Numbered from the stretch's first letter, positions 1 through 10,790 are shown. The stretch: 42,646 nt of DNA from Rhodocollybia butyracea (GCA_015501585.1 JADNRY010000506.1:1-42646), one strand, 5' to 3'. Numbers and translations are program-made. Notes: generated by a model not told the origin, from the sequence alone.

Positions 1-159
1 AAGAGTCGAGTTGAGCCTAGTAGCGGCGGGTCTGGAATATTCAATGATTTGTGTGCAATAGTAGCACCATCCAAATCATCCTGAATCAAGTTGCGTGCCA
101 TAGTAAAGCACCTTTCAACGGGATTACCACATGCTAGTATAAGAGCTTAGAGCACCGGT

Positions 160-1319
160 TGTCATTCAGCTTTGTTGCGTCCGTTGAGGAGTTGTCCACA
201 AATAGAAGGGCTTGGAGCATTATGAACATCTATCTGCGCATTTCTAGATGGTACACAACAACATTCTATTAGATTATAATAGTGAACAGTTGGCGGAAGT
301 TGGATGGAGGATGTGAAGTGAGAGAAGACAAATTCTACGTGCAGTGAGGATAGTGAAAAGAAGCGGATCTCCAAATGATACCTTGCTTCAACATATCACT
401 ACCATCCAGGAAGAAATTTGAGATCTTTCACTGAGGAACAGTCCTGTAAAAATTTCGCCAGTTCTACTAGCACGTACATGATTTTTTGTCACAAACTCCA
501 AATTGGAGAGAATGTATTTTTTTGAGGAGGCTGGGAGACTCTATGGATGGCATGAAGTTTGCTTTAATTGACCAAAGCTGGGCGGAATTCGCAAGGAAAC
601 TGTTGAACGCTTGACTATAATGGCCATATTTTCAAACTTCACAAGGGTCCGACACTTTGTAGTGAAGTTCCCTAAGTTTGGGAAACTTGAACATACTGAG
701 TACTTCAATATTGGACTGCGTCAGATAGTTTTCCCGAAATGTCAATGTCCTCCACCGACAATGAGCTTGCCATGTAAGGAGTTCGAGAGTTCCTGTTAGA
801 TACCTTGAATCATCTGCACTTCCGTGAACCTGGACAGTGATTTCTAATAGACATTTGCTAGACCTTTCTACAAATCTCTGTACAAATCTCTGTACTCTTG
901 TTTCCAGGTGATTCAATACAGAGCCCACGCAACAGTTTACATCTATTTCTAGTGTAATGTTGTCCACAACATTGGTGTGTTTTTTACAATAGAACGCCAC
1001 CGATTACAAAACCTGGCTGGTGACGATGGTGATTGGGGTCTTGTTCGAAGTATGTTTAGATCGAGAGCAACCACAGAACATTGTCCTGACCTGAGAGCTG
1101 GAGAATGGCGATGAGAATGTCATCTGGGATGTCTAGGGGAGATATGCGCTTGTTTTTTTCTATTTTCTCTGATTCAAGGATTACAACCCCTTGACCTGCC
1201 ATGGCCAACATCACCTTGGCTGAGTTTTCTTCCGAAATGGTACCAAGGCCAACACTTGAGTGCTTGTCGATATCATCTATATGACTCGGAGGTGGATTCA
1301 TCATGATGGTTGAAAACAA
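160..1319 (-). pseudogene. F-box-like protein relic
   Basis: Read on the minus strand from the ATG at 1319, the first 87 codons end in a short helix-like stretch, LDIPDDILIAILQL (about 1105-1150), which resembles the F-box of basidiomycete F-box/LRR proteins that recruit substrates to SCF ubiquitin ligases. About 100 bases on, a different frame (about 960-1020) reads CNRWRSIVKNTPMLW, the usual sequence that follows an F-box in mushrooms. After a 1-bp break near 960 a third frame runs on for about 100 codons to 632. Near 410-470 a further piece, LQDCSSVKDLKFL, has the look of a leucine-rich-repeat step. The frame changes could partly be a spliced intron, but the 1-bp break inside the TPMLW block argues for a pseudogene. 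The family call rests on short motifs only. Confidence 0.42.
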
Positions 1320-1770
1320 TAGGGAACAAATAAGTGTCTACATGGTTCAAAGATATTTGTTCTTTACACAGACATATTAGAATAATTCGTGAAAGGCAGC
1401 TGCGTTGCAAGAACTTTTGGATTTTACTTATTTCCAGTTACTTTTTAAACAGATATATTCGCAAATGTCACAAACAGCAGGTGTGAAGGTACCACCGTTG
1501 ACCCTCAGCAAGAAGGGAATGGCAACAACGTTGTATGAGTAAGATAATGATAAAGGGTTTGGGTTTGGTTTGTTTTCACAGCAAATTTTGGTTAGAAGCG
1601 GCAGAACAACCAAGCAGCATACTCTAACAGCAAAGAGGTATAAGGTAAAGTAGTTAGTATATAAGCATCTGTGGATAGAGATGGTAACAATATAAGAAAG
1701 ACCACCCATTGATCATACCTTAAGTCATTGGTCCTTGCTTTGTTGTTTCTTTGCCTTCTTTCAGGTCTAA
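1320..1770. other. No gene recognised
   Basis: This AT-rich stretch upstream of the F-box-like relic has a 93-codon minus-strand frame (1428-1709) with no recognisable motif. I treat it as chance. It may hold the promoter of the relic. Confidence 0.4.
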
Positions 1771-1772
1771 CA

Positions 1773-2146
1773 CATCAGGAAAAGCTGTTTTTGCCTAGGT
1801 GACCCCAGAGTGGCCTAAAGCAAACTAGGGAACCTATGAATCCTATGGAATCCTAGGAATTTGGGCTTGTCCCTTGCCAGTCAAGGCTCTTGAGGATTCC
1901 CTAGGGTATCCTAGGCAAACCCAGGGCAAGCCTAGGTTTGCCCAGGTTTGCCCAGGTGTTCCCCAGGTGTTCCCCAGGAGCACCTGGGCAAACCTGGGCA
2001 AACCTAGGCTTGCCTAGGGAATCCTCAAGAGCCTTGACTAGCAAGGGACGAGCCCAAATTCCTAGGATGCCATAGGATTCATAGGTCACCTAGTTTGCTT
2101 TAGGCCAGTCTGGGGTCACCTAGGCAAAAATGGCTTTTTCCTGATG
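1773..2146. mobile_element. CATCAGG palindromic element, copy 1
   Basis: This 374-bp element is almost one large inverted repeat. It opens CATCAGGAAAAGCTG and closes with the complement, ending CCTGATG. The two arms (about 170 bp) read into each other through a GC-rich core built from repeats of CCTAGG, TTTGCCCAGG and GTGTTCCCCAGG. It is flanked by CA on both sides (1771-1772 and 2147-2148), which I read as a 2-bp target-site duplication. It encodes nothing convincing, since open frames inside it are by-products of the palindrome. It has the form of a foldback MITE moved by a transposase supplied in trans. Confidence 0.85.
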
Positions 2147-2174
2147 CAGTGCCAAGATAGGGTACATACTGCTT

Positions 2175-2546
2175 CATCAGGAAAAGCCGTTTTTTGCCTA
2201 GGTGACCCCAGAGTGGCCTAAAGCAAACAAGGTGACCTATGAATCCTATGGCATCCTAGGAATTTGGGCTCATCCCTTGCCAGTCAAGGCTCTTGAGGAT
2301 TCCCTAGGGTATCCTAGGCAAACCCAGGGCAAGCCTAGGTTTGCCCAGGTTTGCCCAGGTGTTTCCAGGTGTTCCCCAGGAGCACCTGGGCAAGCCTGGG
2401 CAAACCTAGGCTTGCCTAGGGAATCCTCAAGAGCCTTGACTGGCAAGGGACGAGCCAAATTCCTAGGATGCCATAGGATTCATAGGTCACCTTGTTTGCT
2501 TTAGGCCACTCTGGGGTCACCTAGGCAAAAACGGCTTTTCCTGATG
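2175..2546. mobile_element. CATCAGG palindromic element, copy 2
   Basis: This second 372-bp copy lies only 28 bp from copy 1. It has the same terminal CATCAGGAAAAGC, the same palindromic arms and the same CCTAGG-rich core. The flanking dinucleotide is TT on both sides (2173-2174 and 2547-2548). The core differs from copy 1 by small substitutions and indels, so this is a separate insertion rather than a local duplication. Confidence 0.85.
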
Positions 2547-2548
2547 TT

Positions 2549-2900
2549 GTTCTTTGAGAGTGAGGCTTTCTCATGATCATTGACTTTTCCCTTTGTCAAT
2601 GCTGTTGACCGCCAAAGAGGGATCTATGAACATTGTGTAAAGATGTAAGCAAATGAAGTGTAGGTTGCTTACCGTGGATTCACCTTCTCCGCATCAAAGA
2701 CAAGATGAGCTGTTTTTTGGCATTTTTCTTTGCAACATTTGTCGTCTGGCAGCCTTGGGGTGGTGGCATGATAGTTTTGAGAGCAGACAGGGAAAAAGTA
2801 TTGAAATGCTAGTGGATCTGTAGTTGCATTCAATGAGATGTATACATGAAGAGCATAGAGCAGATTTTCCCATAAAGAGATATGATACAATTCCCGGGGA
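2549..2900. other. No gene recognised
   Basis: This stretch lies between element copy 2 and the UPF1 relic. The minus-strand frame that starts in the relic runs on to 2669 but loses any similarity I can see to the helicase family. Confidence 0.4.
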
Positions 2901-2904
2901 CAGA

Positions 2905-3850
2905 GAAATAAAGATTCATCGGGGTGCAGGCCCAACATCATTTGAGTTTGAGATCTGGTGACCAGAAGAAACATCGGTGTTCCTGACAGTCATTTGTAGT
3001 GGCAGCACCATTGCTGAGCACTGAACATTGAGACTCCAGTGGACCTACAAGTGGATGGGGCAATTGCCGAGGACAACGAGGCGCTCAAAGAGGACTGTGT
3101 GAGCCAGTACACACAGCCTTTTTGTTCATGATGACAGGGCCGAGCTGCTGGTGGTTTCCGACAAGCATGACTTGCTTGGAGCAAGGCCAAGAGGGGTCAT
3201 GCATGCTTCTCAACCCTTCCCTTGTCAGTCTCTGTCAATAGCCAGATTGTGTTATCTGGTGACAAAATACCCCGAGGTAGTTGTGACGGACATCAGATAG
3301 CTCTTGTAAATATGTTTTGTATACCCTTGAGGCATGGAGGTTTTTGATGAACTCGTAGAGAGGCCATGAGTTAGGTTAAAACCCACAGCCTATGTTGGCT
3401 CATCAGCACTGTCCTAAACTTCAACCCCGAATTCCCTGCGCCGACATACAACATATCTAGCATCCGCCATGCCCAATATCTCCTTCTTGCACTGCATAAC
3501 TGGCATCTTATACTTCCTCTCATTATTACTGCTCAGCCCCCTACTCATTCTTCAGCATAATCAGCTTTTGTAGCCCCTTATGCGAGTACCATTTGTAACT
3601 TGTTGTTGTCGACTGAAAAATGCAACGCTGGAGTCTAGTGCTTCTTGGGTTTAGCAGCGAGTGGTCTGACTTTAAGCCTTAAGACCCATTGCCTTGTGAT
3701 CTTTTGGGTGAGCTGATCCACCATGACATTGGATGGGGCGCACACCAGGACCTGGGCCGGGTACTTGACAAGGTGGTAGAGAATATGGTGGAGGTGACTT
3801 TTTTGCCCACGGTGCCCAGATGGGAGAGATAGGGATTGGAGTTATTGGTT
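2905..3850 (-). pseudogene. UPF1-type RNA helicase relic
   Basis: Short blocks on the minus strand follow the order of the UPF1/RENT1 superfamily-1 helicase core. This enzyme drives nonsense-mediated mRNA decay. A degenerate Walker A/motif I area (GTVGKKVTS) is at about 3800-3830. Then come YHLVKYPAQVLVCAPSNV and DQLTQKI (3711-3795), EILGMADA, and VGAG...LKFRTVL followed by DEPT (about 3395-3450). Last are LVGNHQQLGPVIMNKK (about 3120-3175), ERLVVLGNCPIHL and TPMF (about 2970). Stops and frame changes separate the blocks, so no intact protein is possible. Motif III has Asn where the family has Asp (LVGDHQQLGP). The gap between the DEPT and LVG blocks (about 250 bp instead of about 70) suggests an old intron or an insertion. 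The family call is from recalled motifs. Confidence 0.68.
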
Positions 3851-3899
3851 CCTGGTTGCTAGCCCTGCTACCAAAAGTCCTCTCCTGTCCCAGCTCCGA

Positions 3900-4520
3900 T
3901 CACTGTCAAGCATACTCCAGAACCAGTACACTTGTTGTACTCACAAACCCAACTAGCTAGTCCACAATATCCTTGAAGGCCGCGGTCATTCTCTAGCACA
4001 AGGTGTTCAGTTACCTATGCCTACTGAAGAGTTTGAAAGTGAGAGTGAAGCGTACATGCTTGAAGATGAGGTTTTTCTTTCTGAGTGGAAAGAAACAAGT
4101 GAGATTGAGCTGTTGAAACCATGCATTGGAACCACGTACCTTCGCTGAAGCTAAACTTAGGCATGACTGGCCTCCGTGGGAGAAAGCTATAGAGGAGGCA
4201 TTGAAGACATCGAGGTCGAGGGGTACCTAGAACCATGTTGAGAAGTTGGACTGGGTCAACGTTGTTGGCTCCAAAAGTGGAATTTGGAAATGCGGTACCC
4301 GAGAAAGCTTGTCTTACTACTCAGGGTTTTTCTCCTGGTATTGAATATTTGACACTAATGCGCTAGCAGCACATATTTGAGCCTTGCAATGGCAGCTCAC
4401 CTGGATTTAGAACTCCGTCAGTTTGACATTAGAGGCATATCGGAATGGAAAACTTACCACTTGAAATCTTAGTAACACTGCAGTTCAGTCACCCAACTTA
4501 TTAGTCTTATTAGTCTACAC
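3900..4520. other. No gene recognised
   Basis: This is upstream of the UPF1 relic. If more of the helicase N-terminal region was once here, I cannot recognise it. A 71-codon minus-strand frame (4021-4236) has no known motif. Confidence 0.35.
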
Positions 4521-4576
4521 TTTTGTTACATTGACCTGACTAAAAAGACTCAAAGTCCCTGGCAAATCCAAGGTGC

Positions 4577-4700
4577 CTTGGTCATGTCCAGGATGGCTTG
4601 GTCATGTCCAGGGAAGTGGGTCATGTCCAAGCAAGTAGGCCATGACCTGGTCACCTGGGTCAAGTTGGTCATGACCAGGGGTAGGATAGGGTATGCCCTG
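4577..4700. repeat. TGGTCATGTCCA repeat, left arm
   Basis: Repeats of about 25 bp containing CTTGGTCATGTCCAGG occur at least four times here. Their reverse complement, CTTGGACATGACCAAGG, recurs at 5385-5465 on the other side of CATCAGG copy 3. The two blocks form an interrupted inverted repeat around that element. Confidence 0.6.
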
Positions 4701-4936
4701 GCAGGGATAGGGTACCTTGTGGCGAGGAGGGAGACCTCCTGGGAGGGGTGTGGAACTTCCAGGGTAGGAGTAGGGGGTGCAGTGGGGGTGACAGAGGGGG
4801 AGTAGAGGGTGCTGAGGGAGGAGTAGGGGATGCTTGGAAAGCAGTATAAAATGCTTTGGGAGAGATGTCAGCCTCCAGAGTGGAATAAGATGGTGCAGGA
4901 GAGATGTTAGTTTACATGTGAAGTGTGTGCAACCTT

Positions 4937-5299
4937 CATCAGGAAAAGCCGTTTTTGCCCAGGTGACCCCAGAGTGGCCTAAAGCAAACTAGGTGACCTA
5001 TGAATCCTATGGCATCCTAGGAATTTGGGCTTGTCCCTTGCCAGTCAAGGCTCTTGAGGATTCCCTAGGCAAGCCTAGGTTTGCCCAGGTTTGCCCAGGT
5101 GCTACTGGGGAACACCTGGGGAACACCTGGGCAAACCTAGGCTTGCCCTGGGTTTGCCTAGGATACCCTAGGGAATCCTCAAGAGCCTTGAATGGCAAGG
5201 GACGAGCCCAAATTCCTAGGATGCCATAGGATTCATAGGTCACCTAGTTTGTTTTAGGCCACTCTGGGGTCACCTAGGCAAAAATGGCTTTTCCTGATG
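4937..5299. mobile_element. CATCAGG palindromic element, copy 3
   Basis: This 363-bp copy has the terminal CATCAGGAAAAGC in inverted orientation at both ends. TT flanks it on both sides (4935-4936 and 5300-5301). The arms match copies 1 and 2, but the core is re-arranged around GCTACTGGGGAACACC. Confidence 0.85.
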
Positions 5300-5384
5300 T
5301 TGGGGAGTGTTTCGGTGGGCTAATTGCAGGTACATGGGGCAGTGGGAAGAGAAGGGAAGCTGCTGGCTCATGCTGAGTTGGATC

Positions 5385-5465
5385 TGGCCAAGGACAGCTT
5401 GGACATGACCAAGGTTAGTTTGGACATGGCCAAGGGCAACTTGGACATGTCCAAGATTAAGTTGT
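5385..5465. repeat. TTGGACATGDCCAAGG repeat, right arm
   Basis: Three units of about 24 bp carry CTTGGACATGACCAAGG-like cores, inverted relative to the block at 4577-4700. The motif is itself close to palindromic. Confidence 0.6.
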
Positions 5466-5514
5466 ACATCATTTAAGGCATTTTAAAAATTACTATATTA
5501 GGAAATTTTTTAAT

Positions 5515-5755
5515 TTCTATAGTGGCTGAGGTCAAAGCTGTTTTTATTACCAAATTAGGCAATTATCATAAATTACTATATTAGGCAATTTCAAAAGTTT
5601 GCAGTGAATGAGGTCAAAGCTGTTTTCATTGCCTAATTAAGAAGTGACAAATCTTTTGCAGTGGATGAGGCCAAAGCTGTTTTTATTACTTAATTGAGAA
5701 ATCACAAACATTTTGCAGTGGATGAGGTCAAAGCTGTGTTCACTACCTAATTGGG
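5515..5755 (+). repeat. AT-rich minisatellite, GAGGTCAAAGCTGT units
   Basis: Four imperfect units carry GTGGATGAGGTCAAAGCTG at about 5522, 5603, 5661 and 5718 (spacing 81, 58 and 57 bp). A related single unit lies at about 7008-7045. No open frame runs through the array. Confidence 0.7.
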
Positions 5756-5759
5756 TGAT

Positions 5760-7090
5760 ATGCCGACTCTGGGCTATGCATAAAATGCTACTATAAAGCT
5801 GAATACCTCACACCAACACCAACACACACCAAAGATTAACATGAGTTCAAAGGGGGTTATCATTGAACAAGTCAGAATTCTTATTGCAAGTACATACATC
5901 TGCATCATATTTACAAGGTTGTGATAGATTTTCTGTCTCGAGATTCTAACAAACTCGGGCATGCTTTAATCTTTATCTTTCAATTGCCTGAACTTAGACT
6001 TTACACTAAAAGTACAATTGACAGAGAGAGTATGCGCTACTCACAACACTCTCACTGCTATTAACTTTCTGGAGCATAAGATAGTTACTGAGGACTTTGG
6101 TTTTCTTTCTTTATACTTTCTTATTTCATTTAACTTGTACTCTTGTTTAATGTGCACTTGTCACTAGAAGACACAAACCAACCACACCAACCCTGTAACA
6201 GGAATGGGGGGAGGAAAGTGCTTCCTCTATTTCATGGGGGACACCTTCTTATATACTGTATCTCAATATGACAGTGTAAAATACACCATACAAGTTGTGC
6301 GGGAGTACATATGCTCTTGTTATTCAATAAATAGCGCATGAAATATTTATTTCACACACTGTCTTAAATCTGCGGGACGCCGCGGCATGATCTTGGAATG
6401 ATCCTGGAACCTCGGCACATCAATCTCCTCGCATCAATCTCCTCGGGGTCGGCGATGTATTAATCTCCTCACATCAATTTCTGATGGGAAGTCCCGTTTG
6501 GACCGTTTAACATTGATACCTGTTCCTTCTGTCTAGTAGTCTTCTAGTTGTAATAAGATACCTTTGGATCGCTTCAATAGTCTGAATATAAGTCATATTT
6601 GTGGTGGGTTTCAGTATTCTTTGCACTATCATTGATTACAACTGTGTTCTGTTGCCGAGACTCAGTTTTGATGTCATCAACAATTAACATCTGTGTCTTT
6701 TAATGATGCTGCGCGGTAACGGCAGATTCTAGAATACTTTGTACAGTGCATATCTTTAATACAGCATGACTTGGTGCCAAAAACACGCATATACTGCATG
6801 TTTTATGCCCAAACAAATCTGGGCCGTATCATGGGAACTGGCCAAACTCACCACAAAAACTGTCCGGACTCTATCCATGAGGACAAGAACTTGTAGTAGG
6901 CATCCAGATCCCTTCTCCATACATAGAACAGGTGGCTTACCCCAAATGAAGGCAATCCTGTGGTGGGAAGGGGTTGGATTGCAAAATATTTTTTGGATGA
7001 CCTTTGATTTTAGTGGATGAGGACAAAGCTGTATGTCCATAACAGGAAATTAATGAAAAGAGGTGAGTCTAAAGATTGCTTGATATAACA
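5760..7090. other. No gene recognised
   Basis: Short frames on both strands (for example 6756-7040) overlap each other and carry no motif. Apart from the isolated minisatellite unit near 7010 I see no structure. Confidence 0.4.
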
Positions 7091-7093
7091 TGC

Positions 7094-7646
7094 AGATTGA
7101 CATGGATAAGGCTGATCCTTTTCATCCCCTGATACCCTGATATGTTCTCTACCTTTTCTGGGTCTCTGATATATTTAGATGTCCCATGGGAGATCAGTTC
7201 TTATTGATCTTTCAAATTTCCCATCAAAAACCCCCATTTTTTCGAAATTAAAGGATAAGTATCAGAGTATCCAGGGCAGTGGGGGCCACAGGCTTCTATG
7301 ACATTGTACCCTGGTATGGTAGATAAAAAAGCGAAATTTATGCACACATATACAGAGAACAGTTATTACCCACTCTCTCAGGACAGTGTGAGGTACTCCT
7401 GAGTGGTAGAAATGTACCTATTATACCAGGGTACAATGTCATAGAAGCCTGTGGCCCCCACTGCCCTGGATACTCTGATACTTATCCTTTAATTTCGAAA
7501 AAATGGGGGTTTTTGATGGGAAATTTGAAAGATCAATAAGAACTGATCTCCCATGGGACATCTAAATATATCAGAGACCCAGAAAAGGTAGAGAACATAT
7601 CAGGGTATCAGGGGATGAAAAGGATCAGCCTTATCCATGTCAATCT
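7094..7646. repeat. Perfect 224-bp inverted repeat (foldback)
   Basis: The arms 7094-7317 and 7423-7646 are exact reverse complements by eye over 224 bp. They surround a 105-bp unique loop. The outer ends read AGATTGACATGG. I found no convincing target-site duplication next to them. The arms do not share the CATCAG terminus. A transcript through this region would form a long perfect double-stranded RNA. Confidence 0.9.
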
Positions 7647-8328
7647 CCACAAGTTATGAACACAGATCACAACAACAATGTCAGAAACCCATGACAAGTG
7701 TTTTCAGTGTTGATCGCATATAATTATCCAACCATTTTCCATCCACTGATCCGATCATTCCAATTCAGACTCAGTCACTTAAGTTGATCGGAACACAAAT
7801 AGGGTAACCAGTGAATGCCAAGAATATGCGTTCAGTCAACGTTCAGATGTGCTTTGCAGCACAATCGAACAGTATCCCTTCAGCATGTGAAGAACTTAAG
7901 GCGAGCAGCAGGTAGGTAATGTGTATGTACAATTATTCTATGAAGGCCAAGAACCCAATGATCATTTGCAGTTTGCCAGCGGATGCACATGAACGCTTTT
8001 ATGGCTATTATAGCAGTGACCCCAAGTCTACCTGGCAGGGAATAAAACCCTAAAGGGAATGCCATCACAGCTAAGCCCTTAAACAATTCGTTTGATCATT
8101 GGGTGCCTATGTAAATACATGTGTGTGTCAGTGTGCAAAGTCATGTATATTTTTGAACAATGCAGGAATGGAGAGAAATGCGATCCATGAATGTTACCAT
8201 GTACCATGACCAGCTATGCACAACACGCGAACTTTGTACACTCCAGGAATGAGCGTTGGATGTTCATTGAACACTGTCTAACCAAGTGCAGTAAGCACAA
8301 TGGAGGCACAACATGTGTTGAAGCGATC
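7647..8328. other. No gene recognised
   Basis: A 68-codon minus-strand frame (7880-8086) has no motif. If the PBS-like site just right of this stretch is real, this would be copia leader sequence, but no gag similarity was found. Confidence 0.3.
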
Positions 8329-8329
8329 C

Positions 8330-8742
8330 GGGGCCCATAACCTGTCGAGACAGCGGTCAGTCAACACAAGGTCGACAGCATACTCACCTGAGAGTGTAAG
8401 GATGTTACTGGAGATAGAAGAGTGCTTGTTGAGAGCAGAACAAGTGTCCAGATGAATAGTAGGATTCTTGGTTATTGTTACAGGAAAATATCTACAGTAT
8501 TTATACTACAGAATATAATAAACCCTATAACAATGTATGAGTCTACTTGAGTCGTACTGCTAAACATAGTGCATATACATGTGCATAATGTACCCTAGAA
8601 GATGGAGTCCATATGGTAATTCTATAGGTATTGTTCATAGGTACTGCAAGGCAGCGTACAAGCTATGTATCATAAGACTAATAGCAAATGGCATAATTGA
8701 CTGCGTAGAGGCTGTGTCTAGTGTTTGAGGGTGAGTTTCAAC
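8330..8742 (-). mobile_element. Possible copia PBS plus 5' LTR fragment
   Basis: The sequence CGGGGCCCATAACC at 8330-8343 is the same block that serves as primer-binding site next to the copia LTR at 24.6 kb. Its complement pairs with the anticodon arm of initiator tRNA-Met (GGGCCCATAACC). Immediately to its right the sequence starts TGTCGAGACAG, and about 400 bp later a TTTCAACA could be the outer LTR end (TGTTGAAA on the minus strand). No second LTR or coding region was found, so this would be a fragment. The outer boundary is a guess. Confidence 0.35.
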
Positions 8743-8778
8743 ATAGCATATATTGACAGTTCATCAATCATATAGCAA

Positions 8779-10257
8779 CATCAGGAAATCGGTATCTGAA
8801 TAATGTTTCAAAAAATCTACATAAGTTCTAATAAGTTCTGATAAGTTCTGTTAATACTGATAATTAACGGGTAATGATTCACATATTCACATTAATTTCT
8901 GTTAATACTGATAATCAACTGGTAATGCTTCACAAATTTACTTCAAGCCTCAAGATTACTTGAAACAAACTTGAAATTATCAAATTTTAATTAGATGACT
9001 TTTAATACATAGAAATATATCAATTGCTAATCGATACACAAATAAGTAGCACTACTGAGCCCAAAAAATAAAAATAAAATGAGTCAATGTTGTAGTATGT
9101 TGTATACTAGGGCTTACAGTTCGTTCAGTACATAACCTTCAATAAAGCATCCATCCCATGATGCAAAGTAGCCACCTTGTTACTTTGTTGACTGAGCTCT
9201 CTCTCGAGTTGTTCAATACGATTCGATTACAGAGTTGAGCATTCTCACGAAGCATCACGTCTTGTACATCCCCGGGATTAAGCCTTCAAATAAGAAATTC
9301 GAAGTCCATATTTAAATGATATGCCGTTACTACCGGCAACGGGAGTGTTGCCGGGAGCGCACAAAACTCAGCGCCAACTTACGGCAGGACATACGTGTCC
9401 TTTCTTCCCTTCACCAACACCTCACTTCACTCATTTCCTTTTCGTGCCCAGTCTCAAAGCTCTTATATCATTATAGCATGGGTTAACAGCTATGATCAAC
9501 AGTATTTCAGGTCACACGAGGCTTCGAAAGGTGCGCAACTGTATTGTTGACACTGCAGTTCAGATTCTTATTGTTTTTGCAGGATTTCCTACTTTAGGCA
9601 ACTCTGTACACTAGCATTTTCGCTTATCAGGGCCTCAGTGGTCCATGCATATGATGTGAATTGTCCTGACATGACCAGTCATCAATGTGGGAAGCTACAT
9701 ATCTAGGTACATGGTCTCTCACCTGAATGCCATTGCTCGCTTACATTCTCCCGCTGTTTCATAGCTGCTTTATCTTCTCGCTTCCTATTTTTTGGTGTGT
9801 TCCTTTTGCTTTTGCTTGAATGCTATTCTTGAGCTAAGTTTTTTTTTTGCAGGTCGCTGGAGTTGGATGTTCATAGCATGTTGTTAGATGGCTTGTTGTT
9901 AGAATCCAGTTTTTGTAGCTTGTAGTTGCATGTACTTTGTAGCAATAATAACTATCATTCTTCGCTTTCCTGTTGTTTCTTTGACTCTTCTTTGAGTCTT
10001 CTAAGTTCTGTCCCAATAGCATTGAATAATTGCTATGTAATGGTCTGCTATTTAAGTCTAACTTACTGTTAATTTCTGTTAATTTCTGTTAATTTTGAAT
10101 AATATGCTGAGGGGGGCCGCAAAATTCCTTGTAATACCTCGTAAGTTTATGACTTGGGTAATTTCTGATAATTTCTGGTAATTTCTATTAATTTCTGATA
10201 ACTTCAGCTAAGTTGGAGTAATATTCAATACATTACTCTAGGACTGTTTTCCTGATG
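8779..10257. mobile_element. 1.48-kb AT-rich CATCAGG element
   Basis: The left end is CATCAGGAAATCGG and the right end, read inward on the other strand, is CATCAGGAAAACAG. This gives a 10-bp terminal inverted repeat. AA flanks both ends (8777-8778 and 10258-10259). The left flank TATAGC-AA and right flank AA-GTGCATCTAG join into a sequence found uninterrupted at 10359-10372, which serves as an empty site. Both subterminal regions hold repeats of a (T)TAATTTCTG(T/A) type unit (about 8815-8905 and 10067-10205). No frame over 62 codons lies inside and no transposase was seen, so it is non-autonomous. It shares terminus and duplication length with the palindromic elements. Confidence 0.75.
10067..10205. 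repeat. TAATTTCTG subterminal repeats
   Basis: Two clusters of a 10-bp unit, TAATTTCTGT/A, occur at 10067-10100 and 10156-10205, near the right end of the 1.48-kb element. A similar cluster (AAGTTCTGAT, TTAATACTGA) lies near its left end. Subterminal repeats of this kind are typical binding sites for a transposase in DNA transposons, which is inference here. Confidence 0.55.
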
Positions 10258-10464
10258 AAGTGCATCTAGTCAACTCACATTACTGATTAGATACAACTCA
10301 TAAGCAGTAATCTAGTTTCAACAAGCAGTAGCTTCTGAAAAGTAGCTTTCCTAAGCGTATAGCAAGTGCATCTAGTCGACTCACATTACTGATTAGATAT
10401 GACTCATAAGCGGTAATCTAGTTTCAACAAGCAGTAGCTTCTGAAAAGTAGCTTTCCTAAGCGT
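10258..10464 (+). repeat. Tandem 106-bp duplication
   Basis: Copy 1 is 10258-10363 and copy 2 is 10364-10464, shifted by exactly 106 bp with only a few substitutions. Each unit starts AAGTGCATCTAGTC and ends CCTAAGCGT. The junction between the two copies is the empty-site sequence for the 1.48-kb element. Confidence 0.9.
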
Positions 10465-10465
10465 G

Positions 10466-10790
10466 AAATTGCTTTGTTTTTTCCAAGGGAATTACAAACT
10501 ATAAGAAGTCCCCGTCGTCGGTTCCAGAACATGTAACCCGTATGAGTGTTTAGTGAAATGTTGAGTAAGGAGTAAGGGGAGTGAGAAGTGGCGTAGTATT
10601 CAGAAGTGTAAAATAATTGAGGGGTAGAATTGGAGTGGTTTGACGAGAGCGTGAGGATGCTTGTAAGTGCAAGTGAGTGTCCAGTCTCTGCTGTATAACT
10701 TGTAAACAGTAATCGGGTGTAAAAGAATTAATTTTTTCTTTCTACTACTGTCCTTAAATACTAATACTAATTCAAGTACTATACCTTAGC
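10466..10790. other. No gene recognised
   Basis: No motif, repeat or long frame was seen in this stretch. Confidence 0.4.

Noticed and set aside
1..160. Possible hAT dimerisation piece on the minus strand (ACGNPVERCFTMARN)
   Set aside because: It resembles the ER-F pattern of hAT C-termini only weakly and runs off the window edge. There was not enough sequence to support it.
1428..1709. 93-codon minus-strand frame as a membrane protein
   Set aside because: Hydrophobic composition comes from AT-rich DNA. There was no family resemblance and no supporting neighbours.
1773..2146. Helitron interpretation of the CATCAGG elements (TC...CTGA between A and T)
   Set aside because: Ends starting TC and finishing CTGA between A and T superficially fit a Helitron. 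But matching 2-bp flanks outside CATCAGG...CCTGATG at all four copies and the symmetric termini indicate a DNA transposon with target duplication.
1901..2504. Frames of 62-100 codons starting MTYESYGILGIWARPLP inside the palindromic elements, on both strands
   Set aside because: The same text appears on both strands because the element is a palindrome. Copies differ by frame changes, and no copy extends the frame beyond the element. I see no sign that it is translated.
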